A DNA stretch of 64,000 nt. Source: Microbulbifer sp. Q7. Lineage in GTDB: Bacteria > Pseudomonadota > Gammaproteobacteria > Pseudomonadales > Cellvibrionaceae. How positions within the stretch are numbered: position 1 is the first letter of the stretch; every line of letters begins with the position of its first letter. Under the pieces are notes generated by a model. It saw only the letters and a program-made list of their open reading frames with translations. It did no database searches and was not told the DNA's origin. Below are positions 27,760-36,942 of this stretch, piece by piece. Location: contig NZ_LROY01000001.1 in assembly GCF_001639145.1 (NCBI RefSeq), forward strand, positions 746,501 to 810,500. Reading direction: 5' to 3'. Both the position numbers and the translations under genes were made by a program.

Positions 27760-28959
27760 ATGAAAAAATACTTGTTGGAAATTCTGATGTTCAGCGCCTA
27801 TGCGCTGTTCGCGGCCAGCTGGGTGTCCGGGGCCATTCTCACCCCGGCCATCCAGGCGTCCTTTGGTGAAGAGGGGTTTGCCAATGCCACCTGGGGCAGC
27901 AATGTCATCACCATTGCCAAAATTATCGGTAACCTGGCCGCCGCAGCGCTGCTGATGCGGCTGGGTGCCAAGCGCGCCTTTGCCATCGCCATCATATTGA
28001 TTGCCGCCGGTGGCTTTGGTGCGCTGGCGGATACCTACGGTGGCTGGCTGCTGTCGCGCCTGGCACTGGGGCTCGGTGGCGCACTGGCGATTGTGTATTT
28101 CGCACCGGTGGTGCTGCACTACTTTGCCGCTGAAGAGCGCCCCATGATCAACGGCATCAATGCCGCCGCGTTCAATACCGGCAACCTGCTGGCTCTGCTC
28201 TCCACCACCGCACTGCTCAGCTGGCTGGGTAGCTGGCAGTCCATAGTGGTGCTGTACGGGGTGATGGTGCTGGCGCTGGGCGTGCTGTGGTGGCTGACGG
28301 CGGAGAACTTTTCGCTATCCGGCGGTGCAGACAAGCCCCAGGAAAATTACGGTTTCAAGCAGGGCGTGAAAGAGGGCTTCAACTGGTGGCTGCCGCTGGC
28401 GTATTGCGGTGTGCTGTTCTGCTACATCGCGGTGTTCGCCCTGTTCCCGCTGATCGACGGCTTTGCCGTGGCAAGCCACCATCTGTCTGCGGTGATGATC
28501 GCCGCCGGCATGGTGGGCACCGTGGCGGGCATCATCGTGACCAAGCGCTTCCCGCTGCGCCTGCCGGTGCTGCGCTTTGGCGGCCTGGCGCTGGTGATCT
28601 TTGCCGCGCTCATGGTCACCAGCCGTGACCCGATCATCGCCTACGCTGCCGCTGCCCTCGCGGGTTTCTGTATGTTCCTGCCGATGACCGCTCTGGTCAC
28701 CCTGCCGCAGGAACTGCCGGGCATGACGCCGGCGCGTATCACGGTGACCTTTGCCATGTTCTGGTCCGTTTCCTACGGCGTGGAGACGGTGCTGATGTAC
28801 GGCGCTGGCCTGCTCGCGGATATTACCGGTGAGCCGGCCACCGCGGCCTACTTCGCTGTGGCCTGCTCGGCGTCACTGTTTGTGTTCTCATTCCTGTTGC
28901 CGGAAAGCGGTAAAAAAATCGAAGTGGAAAATCTGGAGGCGGACAATGCGGCAGCTTGA
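27760..28959 (+). CDS. MFS transporter
   Basis: 399 aa with about 12 hydrophobic spans. The cytosolic loop after span 2 (LLMRLGAKRAFAIAI) has the MFS G.L.DR.G-like pattern in a relaxed form. The tail is short and charged (KKIEVENLEADNAAA). Inner-membrane permease; the substrate cannot be read. Its last 14 nt overlap the start of the esterase gene, so uptake and hydrolysis of an ester or lactone is a reasonable guess. Confidence 0.85.
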   Translation: MKKYLLEILMFSAYALFAASWVSGAILTPAIQASFGEEGFANATWGSNVITIAKIIGNLAAAALLMRLGAKRAFAIAIILIAAGGFGALADTYGGWLLSRLALGLGGALAIVYFAPVVLHYFAAEERPMINGINAAAFNTGNLLALLSTTALLSWLGSWQSIVVLYGVMVLALGVLWWLTAENFSLSGGADKPQENYGFKQGVKEGFNWWLPLAYCGVLFCYIAVFALFPLIDGFAVASHHLSAVMIAAGMVGTVAGIIVTKRFPLRLPVLRFGGLALVIFAALMVTSRDPIIAYAAAALAGFCMFLPMTALVTLPQELPGMTPARITVTFAMFWSVSYGVETVLMYGAGLLADITGEPATAAYFAVACSASLFVFSFLLPESGKKIEVENLEADNAAA

Positions 28960-29893
28960 ACCCAAACTCGCGGAATGGCTGGAGGCGGTCAACGCGCAGG
29001 TGGCGCAGCTCAAGGCGGCGGGTTTTGAGCCCACCCCGATTTCCGCCCGTGAAAGCCTGGCCAACCTGACCCGCAATTTTGTCGAGCCCGGCCCGGAAAT
29101 GACCGTGTGCGAGACCCTGGTGCAGGGTGGTGAGTACCCGGTGCCGGTGCGGATCTACCAGCCTGCAGCGACCGAAGAGGGAAGCGCGAAGGAAAAGGCG
29201 GCGATTATTTACTGCCACGGCGGTGGCCATATGGCCGGCAGCGTGTCGGTGTACGATCCCATCTGCCGTCGTATTGCCGAGGCTTGCGGGCGCATGTTGA
29301 TCAGCGTGGAATATCGCCGCGCGCCGGAAAATCCCTACCCCGCAGCATTGAATGACCTGATCAGCGTGGTTCGTCACCTGGGGGCGGCGCTGGATAAAAA
29401 AGGCATCGCCCACAATGGCCGCTGGATTCTGATGGGCGATTCCGGCGGCGGTGCGCTGTGCGCCTCGGCCAGCCGCTTGCTGCAGCATCAGCCGCATACC
29501 ATTGATGCGCAGGTGCTAATTTACCCGAGCCTCGACTACACCATGCAAACCCCGTCTATCGAGGAAAATGGCCGCGGCTATCTGCTGGAGAAGGAAAAGA
29601 TTCTCTGGTATTTCAACAACTACCTGCAGAACGCAGAAAATCCCCGGCAGGTGTCACCGCTGTATGGGGAGTTCACCCGCAACCTGCCCGCCAGCCTGGT
29701 GATCACCGCCGAGTTTTGCCCGCTGCGGGACGAGGGTGTGGAGTATGTGCGCCAGGTGCGCGAGGGCGGCGCCAATGCCGAGCTGCTGCACTTTAACGAC
29801 ATGATTCATGCCTTCCTGAATATCGAAAACCTGGTGCCAGACGCCTGTGGACGGGTGTACCGCCACACCGCAGAATTTCTGCACGGCCTGTGA
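28946..29893 (+). CDS. Alpha/beta hydrolase, HSL (hormone-sensitive lipase) family esterase
   Basis: 315 aa from the ATG at 28946, set by GGAGG six bases upstream and overlapping the MFS stop by 14 nt. The HSL oxyanion motif YCHGGGHMAG, nucleophile elbow MGDSGGGALCA, catalytic Asp in CPLRDEGVEY and His in MIHAFLN are all present. No signal peptide, so it is cytosolic. It likely hydrolyses a small ester imported by the coupled permease. Substrate unknown. Confidence 0.92.
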   Translation: MRQLEPKLAEWLEAVNAQVAQLKAAGFEPTPISARESLANLTRNFVEPGPEMTVCETLVQGGEYPVPVRIYQPAATEEGSAKEKAAIIYCHGGGHMAGSVSVYDPICRRIAEACGRMLISVEYRRAPENPYPAALNDLISVVRHLGAALDKKGIAHNGRWILMGDSGGGALCASASRLLQHQPHTIDAQVLIYPSLDYTMQTPSIEENGRGYLLEKEKILWYFNNYLQNAENPRQVSPLYGEFTRNLPASLVITAEFCPLRDEGVEYVRQVREGGANAELLHFNDMIHAFLNIENLVPDACGRVYRHTAEFLHGL

Positions 29894-29902
29894 TAATGCT
29901 GT

Positions 29903-29927
29903 CGCCCGCCTGCGTTGCAGGTGGGCG
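29903..29927 (+). terminator. Hairpin after the esterase gene
   Basis: An 11 bp stem (29903-29913 with 29917-29927) has one G-U type mismatch and a GTT loop, 10 nt after the esterase stop. There is no T-run, so termination is uncertain. Confidence 0.4.
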
Positions 29928-30150
29928 GCAAGGCGTGCTCCCGTCGATACCTCCCGCCCTCTTTTTCCTGATCACCGGCAAGTGCTTCGACTTGATTGCA
30001 GATGTTGGCACGTATTGCGCATACATGCCCGGTGCCTGTGCCTGCTCGCACCGCGCCCGGTAGTCTCCTTGATTGTCCCTGTGGAGCCGGGCAAACTGCC
30101 ATCCACACGTCGGATTCATTGCAGGCGATTACAACGATAAAGAGCCGAAC

Positions 30151-31953
30151 ATGAGCGAAGCACTGATCGTCCTCGATCCTGCGGCAGAAAAAAGCCTGCA
30201 GCAGCAAATTCGTGAAAAACTGATCCAGGGAATCCTTTCCGGGAGCATTCCTGCCGGCCATAAAATGCCGTCGTCACGGCGTATGGCGGAACAGCTGGGG
30301 GTGGCCCGCAATACGGTGGTGCTCGCCTATCAGCAGCTGGTGGACGACGGCTTTCTCGTTACCCGCGAGCGCAGCGGTTTCTATGTGAGCGAAACCGTCT
30401 CCCAGCAGGGGGTGATCAGCCACGGTGCCGGGGATATTCCGCGGCGGGATGAAGATGACCGCAGTTACTGGCGCAATCACTGTAACCCGGTGTCGGTGAG
30501 CCGCCGCGCCCTGCAAAACCGCCCCGCCAACTGGCTGCAATATCCCTATCCTTTTGTCAGCAACGAGTACGACCCCCGCCTGTACCCCGGTGCGGAATGG
30601 CGTGAGTGTACCCGGGACATTTTTACCGCGCGGGAAGTGGCTCAGTGGGCCACCCTCGGCAACAACGAGGATGACCGCAATCTGGTGGAGCAGATATGCA
30701 CGCGCCTGTTGCCGCGGCGGGGCATTTATGTGGAGCCCGGCCAGATACTGTTAACCAGTGGGATGGAGCAGGCCTACCACCTTTTGGGTGAGTTGTTGCT
30801 GGGCGATGAGCGCACCTTGGCCCTGGTAACACCGGCCGGCGGCGAGAGTGGCGAAATTTTTCGTCGCACCGGTGCGCGCTTGCTGTCGCTCCCCCAGGAC
30901 GCGGACGGGCCACTGGTCGAAGAGACGCTGCGGCAAGCAGACTGTATTTATCTGCAACCGAATGTCCACAACCCCACCGCGGTTACCACCAGCCTGGAAC
31001 GGCGGCGGCTGCTGCTGAGGCAGGCCCGCGAACAAAAGGCGGTGGTCATCGAAAACGACTGTGACCACGATTTCTGCTACCACGGTAACCCGCTCCCGCC
31101 CCTTAAGAGCATGGATGGCGGTGGTTCGGTGATTTACCTCTACCAGTTTCCCAAGGTGATCGACCCGGGCATGCAGCTCGCGTTTGTGGTTGCGCCCAAG
31201 CCGGTAATCCAGCGGCTGCGCGCGCTGCGCTATACCCTGCGCGAGCGGGTGCCGGCCCTGAACCAGCGCCTGCTGGCAAAATTTGTCGCCGCAGGGCATC
31301 TGGACGCCGCGCTGTTCAAGATTACCCAGCAGTTGAAGGAGCGCTGGTCCGCACTGGGTGAGGCGCTGATGTACCACTTGCCGAAACTCAAGGTTCGACG
31401 TGCCAGCTGTGGCACCGCCTGCTGGCTGGAACTGCCTGCGCATATCGATCCTCTGCAGCTGCAGATTCGGGCCGAGCAGAATGGTTTGTTGCTGGAAACC
31501 ATTAGTGACGGTCGTGCCGTACGCCTTGGTTTTTCGGCAATCGACGCAGACAAGATCGAGCCCGGAGTAAAGGTGTTGGCGCAGCTGATCAGCGGAGAGC
31601 TGCATGCGGAGGAAGAAACGCTGGCAGGGGCGAGCGGCCGCCATCTCACCGCAGTCGACCTGCAGCGGGAAATGCCGGGGGCTATTTTTCTCGGTACCAA
31701 CACCCTCGGCGAGTCATATCGCATCGAGCTCAAGCCGGATGGCACCATGCTCGGGTATTCACGCAACGATGTGGAGATGGACGAAACCGATACCGGGCGC
31801 TGGTGGCTCGACGGCGACCAATGGGTGCGTCAATGGCGCAACTGGTCCTATGGGCGCAAGGCCAGCTTCCATGTGGTTACCGATGGCCACCGGATCAAGT
31901 GGTTTAATGAGTTGGGCAAACTGATTGATACCGCCATCGTGGCCAACGAATAA
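30151..31953 (+). CDS. MocR/PdxR-like GntR regulator with extra C-terminal domain
   Basis: 600 aa from the ATG at 30151. Residues ~10-80 are a GntR winged helix (SLQQQIREKLIQGILSG, LGVARNTVVLAYQQLVDDG). Residues ~110-490 are a fold-type I aminotransferase domain; the PLP lysine position is kept in QFPKVIDPGMQL, although the flanking residues differ from the common SKTL..G.R. Ordinary MocR proteins end near 470-500 aa. Here about 100 residues follow (NTLGESYRIELKPDGTMLGY, TGRWWLDGDQWVRQW), resembling a small beta-barrel or lipocalin-like sensor. It lies downstream of the MFS-esterase pair and likely controls it. Confidence 0.85.
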   Translation: MSEALIVLDPAAEKSLQQQIREKLIQGILSGSIPAGHKMPSSRRMAEQLGVARNTVVLAYQQLVDDGFLVTRERSGFYVSETVSQQGVISHGAGDIPRRDEDDRSYWRNHCNPVSVSRRALQNRPANWLQYPYPFVSNEYDPRLYPGAEWRECTRDIFTAREVAQWATLGNNEDDRNLVEQICTRLLPRRGIYVEPGQILLTSGMEQAYHLLGELLLGDERTLALVTPAGGESGEIFRRTGARLLSLPQDADGPLVEETLRQADCIYLQPNVHNPTAVTTSLERRRLLLRQAREQKAVVIENDCDHDFCYHGNPLPPLKSMDGGGSVIYLYQFPKVIDPGMQLAFVVAPKPVIQRLRALRYTLRERVPALNQRLLAKFVAAGHLDAALFKITQQLKERWSALGEALMYHLPKLKVRRASCGTACWLELPAHIDPLQLQIRAEQNGLLLETISDGRAVRLGFSAIDADKIEPGVKVLAQLISGELHAEEETLAGASGRHLTAVDLQREMPGAIFLGTNTLGESYRIELKPDGTMLGYSRNDVEMDETDTGRWWLDGDQWVRQWRNWSYGRKASFHVVTDGHRIKWFNELGKLIDTAIVANE

Positions 31954-31976
31954 CGCCGGTCTTTGTGCGCGCTGAT

Positions 31977-33095
31977 TTAACCCGTGGACTTGCGCACTTT
32001 GCGCTTGCGCCGCCGCCCGCTGTGCAGGCGCGTCAGCGCCCAGTCAATGTGCTCCTGCACCAGCGGGGTTGCCGCGTCCCGGGCCTGCTCCAGTGCGGCG
32101 ATGATTTGCGGGGCCGGGTCTGCATTGCCCAGCGCCACCGCCAGATTGCGCTGCCAGCGCTCAAAGCCGATGCGGCGAATCGCCGAGCCCTCGGTCTTTT
32201 TCAGGAACTCGTCTTCCGTCCACTGAAACAGCGTCACCAGCTCCCCGTTATCCAGCCCGTGGCGGGGGTGAAAATCCGCTTCCGCGGTTGGTTTGGCGAA
32301 CTTGTTCCAGGGGCAGATGATCTGGCAATCGTCACAGCCGAACACCCGGTTGCCCATCGGCTCGCGCAGCTCCTCGGGAATCGGACCCTGATTTTCGATG
32401 GTCAGGTAGGAAATACAGCGGCGCGCGTCCAGCGTGTAGGGGCCCACAAACGCGTCGGTGGGGCACACCTTCAGACAGGCGGTGCAGGTGCCGCATTGAT
32501 TCGGTTCTGCGCTGGTCGTGACGGGCAGCGGCAGGTTGGTGTAAATCTCGCCGAGAAAAAACCAGCTGCCCGCCTGGCTGTTGATCACCATGCAGTTTTT
32601 GCCAATCCATCCCAGCCCGGCCTTTTCCGCCAGTGCCCGCTCCATTACCGGTGCGCTGTCGGTAAAGGCGCGGCCGCGGCTTTCAATACCGTGCGCATCA
32701 CAGTAGCGCTCGATCTGCTGCGCCAGTTGCGCCAGCCGTTTGCGGATAAGCTTGTGGTAATCGCGGCCGTTGGCGTAGCGCGAGACATAGGCTTTGTCCG
32801 GGCTCTTCAGAATGTTTACCGGTTGCGTATCCGGGGGCAGGTAATCCAGGCGCACACTGATCACCCGCAGGGTGCCCTCTTCCAGCAGTTCCGGTCGCCA
32901 GCGTTTTTCACCGTGGGCACCCATCCACTGCATATCGCCGTTGTAGCCAGCCTGCAGCCACTGCTGCAGGCGTTCGCCGTGTTGCTCCAGATGGCAGTCG
33001 GTAATGCCCACCTGTTGAAAGCCAAGCTCCCGCCCCCAGTGCTGAATCTGCTCGGCCAGGTCTTGCAGGGTTTGGAGGTCCGGGGTGGCGCTCAT
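31977..33095 (-). CDS. queG: Epoxyqueuosine reductase QueG
   Basis: 372 aa from the ATG at 33095 (MSATPDLQTL); a start at 33164 adds an unlikely 23-residue leader. It carries out the last step of queuosine synthesis on tRNA, using cobalamin and two [4Fe-4S] clusters. Two ferredoxin-like cysteine sets are visible: CGTCTACLKVCPTDAF, and CGD-type CDDCQIICPW. The catalytic-region acid is in RAFTDSAPVMERALAEKAGLGWIGKN. It is divergent from nnr, a common arrangement. The C-terminus is very basic (RRRKRKVRK), suiting tRNA binding. Confidence 0.95.
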   Translation of the reverse strand: MSATPDLQTLQDLAEQIQHWGRELGFQQVGITDCHLEQHGERLQQWLQAGYNGDMQWMGAHGEKRWRPELLEEGTLRVISVRLDYLPPDTQPVNILKSPDKAYVSRYANGRDYHKLIRKRLAQLAQQIERYCDAHGIESRGRAFTDSAPVMERALAEKAGLGWIGKNCMVINSQAGSWFFLGEIYTNLPLPVTTSAEPNQCGTCTACLKVCPTDAFVGPYTLDARRCISYLTIENQGPIPEELREPMGNRVFGCDDCQIICPWNKFAKPTAEADFHPRHGLDNGELVTLFQWTEDEFLKKTEGSAIRRIGFERWQRNLAVALGNADPAPQIIAALEQARDAATPLVQEHIDWALTRLHSGRRRKRKVRKSTG

Positions 33096-33273
33096 AAAAA
33101 AAGGGATGACCCTGTGTGCGGCGAATCGTGGGTTGAGGCGGTATAATTGCCGGTATTTTGCCACAGTTTAAAAATTGACCACAGAATCTGAGCGCAAAAG
33201 GTGAAACTAGCCACAGGGCTTGCTCACTGCGCTTGGCCACCGTCATCGCCAACATCGGAACGCAGTAACTACC

Positions 33274-34791
33274 ATGGACAGTCAGACCAACGCCGCCCGC
33301 CCGCCTGTTTCGGCCCCGCAATCTCTTTACAGTGCGGAGGCTGTGCGCCAGCTGGATCAGCTGGTTATCAGCCAGCAGCAGATCCCCGGCCTTGCGTTGA
33401 TGAAGCGCGCCGGTCGCGCGGCCTATGACTGCCTGCGCAGCCGCTGGCCCGACCTGGCGGCGATCCAGGTATTTTGCGGTGGCGGCAACAATGGCGGAGA
33501 CGGCTATGTGATCGCCGGGCTCGCCGCCCAGCGACAGATTCCCGTCACCGTGTTTATGGCCGTGCCGGCCGAGAAACTGCAGGGCGATGCACTCGAAGCC
33601 TACCGCTTTGCCGAGCGCGAGGGTGCCAGCCTGGTGTCGAGCCTGGAAGCCTTGCCGCCGGTGGAGAAAAATACCGTGCTGGTGGACGCACTGCTGGGGA
33701 CCGGTTTCAGTGGTGCCCTGCGGGCGCCGATGGACAGCGCCATTGCCCACATGAATGCGGCGGGGGCGCCGGTGCTGTCGGTGGACCTGCCGTCCGGCCT
33801 GCACGCAGACAGCGGTACCGCGGAGAGCGGTGCGGTTGCAGCGGATGTGACCATCACCTTTATTGGCCGCAAGGTCGGCCTGTATCTGGGCCGTGGCCCC
33901 GCGCTGACCGGAGAGGTGGTCTTCGACGATCTGGGTGCGGCTCCGGCCATTTACCAGCAGGTGCCGGCGTTGCTGGCGCGCCACAACGGCGGCAGCCTGG
34001 AGCGCCTGTCTCCGCGTGCTGCCGACAGCTACAAAAACCAGTTTGGCCATGTGCTGGTGGTCGGTGGTGACCACGGCTTTGGTGGCGCGGCCTTGATGGC
34101 GGCAGAGGCCACCGCTCGCGCCGGCGCCGGGCTGATCGCCCTCGCGTCGCGCCCGGAGCATGTGGCCGCGGTGCTGACCCGCTGCCCGGAGGTAATGGCG
34201 CATCCGGTGGTGTCCGGCCAGGAGCTGGAGCCACTGCTGGAAGCGCCGGATGTGATTGCCGTAGGCCCGGGGCTGGGCCAAAGCCCGTGGAGCGAACAAT
34301 TACTGGCACGCGCTGGCCGCGCCCGGGCCAAGCTGGTGCTGGATGCGGATGCGTTGAATATTCTCGCCGGCGGCCGGGTACTGGCAGGCGTGCAGCGCGA
34401 CGACTGGGTGCTCACTCCGCATGTGGGGGAAGCAGCGCGGCTGTTAGGTGTATCCACCGCCGAGGTCAGTGCCGACCGCGTGGCGGCAGCGAAAGCCATT
34501 CAGCAAAAATTCAGTGGCGTCGTGATACTTAAAGGTACCGGCACACTTATCGCCCACAGTGAGGGTGTGGAACTGATTAACAGTGGCAATCCGGGTATGG
34601 CCTCCGGCGGTATGGGTGACCTGTTGACCGGTGTGATCGCCGCACTGCTCGGGCAGGGCATGGCGCCGCCCGCGGCGGCGCGGCTGGCGGTGTGGCTGCA
34701 CGGCGAGGCCGGCAACCGCGCGGCCCAGGATGGCCAGCGCGGCCTGCTCGCCACTGATTTGCTGCCGCATATCCGCGCGCTGGTGGATTGA
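33274..34791 (+). CDS. nnr: Bifunctional NAD(P)H-hydrate repair enzyme
   Basis: 505 aa from the ATG at 33274. The N-terminal domain (~20-225) is the NAD(P)HX epimerase, with CGGGNNGGDGYVIAGL and VDALLGTGFSG. The C-terminal domain (~240-500) is the ADP-dependent dehydratase, with VGPGLGQSPW, VLDADALNIL, ILKGTGTLI and the GNPGMASGGMGDLLTG motif. It repairs damaged, hydrated nicotinamide cofactors. First of the run nnr-tsaE-ami-mutL-miaA-hfq-hflX, as in many gammaproteobacteria. Confidence 0.96.
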   Translation: MDSQTNAARPPVSAPQSLYSAEAVRQLDQLVISQQQIPGLALMKRAGRAAYDCLRSRWPDLAAIQVFCGGGNNGGDGYVIAGLAAQRQIPVTVFMAVPAEKLQGDALEAYRFAEREGASLVSSLEALPPVEKNTVLVDALLGTGFSGALRAPMDSAIAHMNAAGAPVLSVDLPSGLHADSGTAESGAVAADVTITFIGRKVGLYLGRGPALTGEVVFDDLGAAPAIYQQVPALLARHNGGSLERLSPRAADSYKNQFGHVLVVGGDHGFGGAALMAAEATARAGAGLIALASRPEHVAAVLTRCPEVMAHPVVSGQELEPLLEAPDVIAVGPGLGQSPWSEQLLARAGRARAKLVLDADALNILAGGRVLAGVQRDDWVLTPHVGEAARLLGVSTAEVSADRVAAAKAIQQKFSGVVILKGTGTLIAHSEGVELINSGNPGMASGGMGDLLTGVIAALLGQGMAPPAAARLAVWLHGEAGNRAAQDGQRGLLATDLLPHIRALVD

Positions 34792-34827
34792 GCGTTTGTC
34801 CGAAGGATTTGTTCGAGGGATGTCGAT

Positions 34828-35340
34828 GTGAGCACACTGCCTGTGGATAAAACCCTGTATCTCGCCGACGAGGCCGCCACCGTGGCGGCTGGCGAGGTGC
34901 TGGGCAAAGCCTGTGCCGCCAGTGGCCTGGGTGCCGGCCTGGTGATTTTCCTCGGCGGCCAGCTGGGCGCCGGCAAGACCACGTTCAGCCGTGGTGTATT
35001 GCGTGCATTTGGCCACCGCGGCGCGGTAAAAAGTCCGACGTATACTCTGGTGGAACCCTACGAGTTTGCCCCCGGCAGCGAAGGCGAGCGCCGGGTTTAT
35101 CATTTTGACCTCTATCGCCTGGGCGATGCGGAAGAGCTGGAGTATATGGGGGTGCGGGACTATTTTGGCCCCGGCAGCCTCAGCCTGGTGGAGTGGTCCG
35201 AGCGCGGCGCGGGGGTGTTGCCGCACCCGGATATGGAACTGATCCTGCAGCTCAAGGGCGAGGGGCGTGCACTGAAACTGGTGGCGCTGAGCGAAGCCGG
35301 CGCGTTGGTACTGGCGGGCGCGGACTTCCCACGGGATTGA
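34828..35340 (+). CDS. tsaE: tRNA threonylcarbamoyladenosine ATPase TsaE
   Basis: 170 aa from a GTG with GAGGGA seven bases upstream. Walker A GGQLGAGKTTFSRG, switch region VKSPTYTLVEPY, and FDLYRLGDAEELEYMGVRDYF are typical. It works with TsaB/TsaD in t6A37 modification of tRNA. It lies 36 nt after nnr. The C-terminus is about 15 residues longer than usual, of low complexity. Confidence 0.95.
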   Translation: MSTLPVDKTLYLADEAATVAAGEVLGKACAASGLGAGLVIFLGGQLGAGKTTFSRGVLRAFGHRGAVKSPTYTLVEPYEFAPGSEGERRVYHFDLYRLGDAEELEYMGVRDYFGPGSLSLVEWSERGAGVLPHPDMELILQLKGEGRALKLVALSEAGALVLAGADFPRD

Positions 35341-35397
35341 TACACTGGGGTGAGTGGTTGGGCCCGAAACGGCAATAGATTCCACGGGGCAATAATA

Positions 35398-36768
35398 ATG
35401 AGCGGAGCAAGGTTGCCAGTGCGACTTACAGCAAAATTGACTGCAAATAGGAATTTCAGGCTTGTCGCCCTGTTGCTGGCGGTGCTGGTTATGCTGCCGG
35501 CTGCTGTGGCCAACAGCGCGGAAGTCGAAGGGGTGCGCCTGTGGCGCGCTCCGGATCACACCCGTCTGGTGTTCGATCTCGATGGCCCCGCCGAGCACAA
35601 GTTGTTCACGCTCACCAACCCGGATCGCGTGGTCATCGACGTGAGTGGCGCCAAGCTGTCCACCGGCATCGAGGGTCTGCCACTGGCGGATACGCCCATT
35701 GCGGGCGTGCGCCATGCGGTACAGAACAATCGCGACCTGCGTGTGGTGCTGGACCTGAAGCAACGGGTCAATCCCCGCAGCTTCGCCCTGCGCCGCCACG
35801 AACAGCTTCCCGATCGGCTGGTAATTGACCTGCACGACGGGGGCAAGGTGGAGGAGAAGACCATCGAGCAGGTGCAGGTGGTCAGTGGCAAGCGTGAGAT
35901 CGTTGTTGCCATTGATGCCGGTCACGGTGGTGAAGACCCGGGTGCACTCGGCCCTGGCGGCCTGCGCGAAAAAGACGTGGTGCTGGCCATCTCCCGCTAC
36001 CTGCAAAAGTCCATCGATGCGCGCCCCGGCTTTGTCGCCAAACTGGTGCGTACCGGCGATTACTACATTCCCCTGCGCGACCGCGTGAAAAAAGGGCGTG
36101 AACTGCGCGCGGACCTGTTTGTGTCGATTCACGCGGATGCCTTTACCCGCAAAGATGCGCGCGGCGCCGGCGTTTATGCGGTGTCCTCGCGCGGTGCCAC
36201 CAGTGAGACGGCGCGGTTTCTCGCGCAGCGGGAAAACGAATCCGACCTGATCGGCGGCGCCGGCAGCCTGAGTCTCAGCGACAAGGACGACACCCTCGCC
36301 GGTGTACTGCTGGACCTGGCGATGACCGCCACCATGAACGCCAGCCTGGATATTGGCAGCAGCGTGCTGAGTTCCCTGGGCAGTTTCACCCACCTGCACA
36401 AGAAGAAAGTCGAGCAGGCGAACTTCTCTGTATTGCGCAATCCGGATGTGCCCTCGATTCTGGTAGAGACCGGCTTTATCACCAATCCTCAGGAAGCCCG
36501 TCGCCTGCGTGACCCGTCGTTCCAGAAGCGCATGGCGGAGAAGCTCGGCGACGGCATCGTGGCTCACTTTACCGCCCGCCCACCTGCGGACAGCTGGCTT
36601 GCGGCCAATGCCAATCGCATCGACCGCAAGCATAGAATCCTGCGGGGTGATACCCTGTCCGGCATTGCGGCCCGCTACAACATTTCGGTGGCCGACCTGA
36701 AGCGGGCCAACGGCATGCGCACCTCGATGATCCGGGTGGGGCAGACGCTGACTATCCCGTCTGGTTGA
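35398..36768 (+). CDS. amiB: N-acetylmuramoyl-L-alanine amidase (AMIN-Amidase_3-LysM)
   Basis: 456 aa from the ATG at 35398. A signal peptide (LVALLLAVLVMLPAAVANSA) is followed by an AMIN domain (~45-140), the zinc amidase domain (~170-395) with VAIDAGHGGEDPGA, SIHADAF and the C-terminal VETGFITNPQEA, and one LysM motif (~410-455). It cleaves the stem peptide from MurNAc during daughter-cell separation. The insertion in the amidase domain is the type that regulates AmiB/C proteins and is relieved by EnvC, which is also in this window. Confidence 0.93.
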   Translation: MSGARLPVRLTAKLTANRNFRLVALLLAVLVMLPAAVANSAEVEGVRLWRAPDHTRLVFDLDGPAEHKLFTLTNPDRVVIDVSGAKLSTGIEGLPLADTPIAGVRHAVQNNRDLRVVLDLKQRVNPRSFALRRHEQLPDRLVIDLHDGGKVEEKTIEQVQVVSGKREIVVAIDAGHGGEDPGALGPGGLREKDVVLAISRYLQKSIDARPGFVAKLVRTGDYYIPLRDRVKKGRELRADLFVSIHADAFTRKDARGAGVYAVSSRGATSETARFLAQRENESDLIGGAGSLSLSDKDDTLAGVLLDLAMTATMNASLDIGSSVLSSLGSFTHLHKKKVEQANFSVLRNPDVPSILVETGFITNPQEARRLRDPSFQKRMAEKLGDGIVAHFTARPPADSWLAANANRIDRKHRILRGDTLSGIAARYNISVADLKRANGMRTSMIRVGQTLTIPSG

Positions 36769-36942
36769 GTGTCGTGGCTCCGCACTGCGGCAGCGGAGGT
36801 CGTTTTACCTTCGGTGGCGGCAGGCTACTGGGAATGGCTTTTCGAAACCGCTACCCGGTGCTCCTGCGCCACAACAATTCACTAGAACTTCGAAAGCGTG
36901 GCCCCGGAACAGCTCCGGGCCAGCGGTAAGTACAAGACCCCG

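Noticed and set aside
33142..33147. A perfect TATAAT between queG and nnr.
   Set aside because: There is no matching -35 at 16-18 bp, and it is about 125 nt from the nnr start. Not listed as a promoter.
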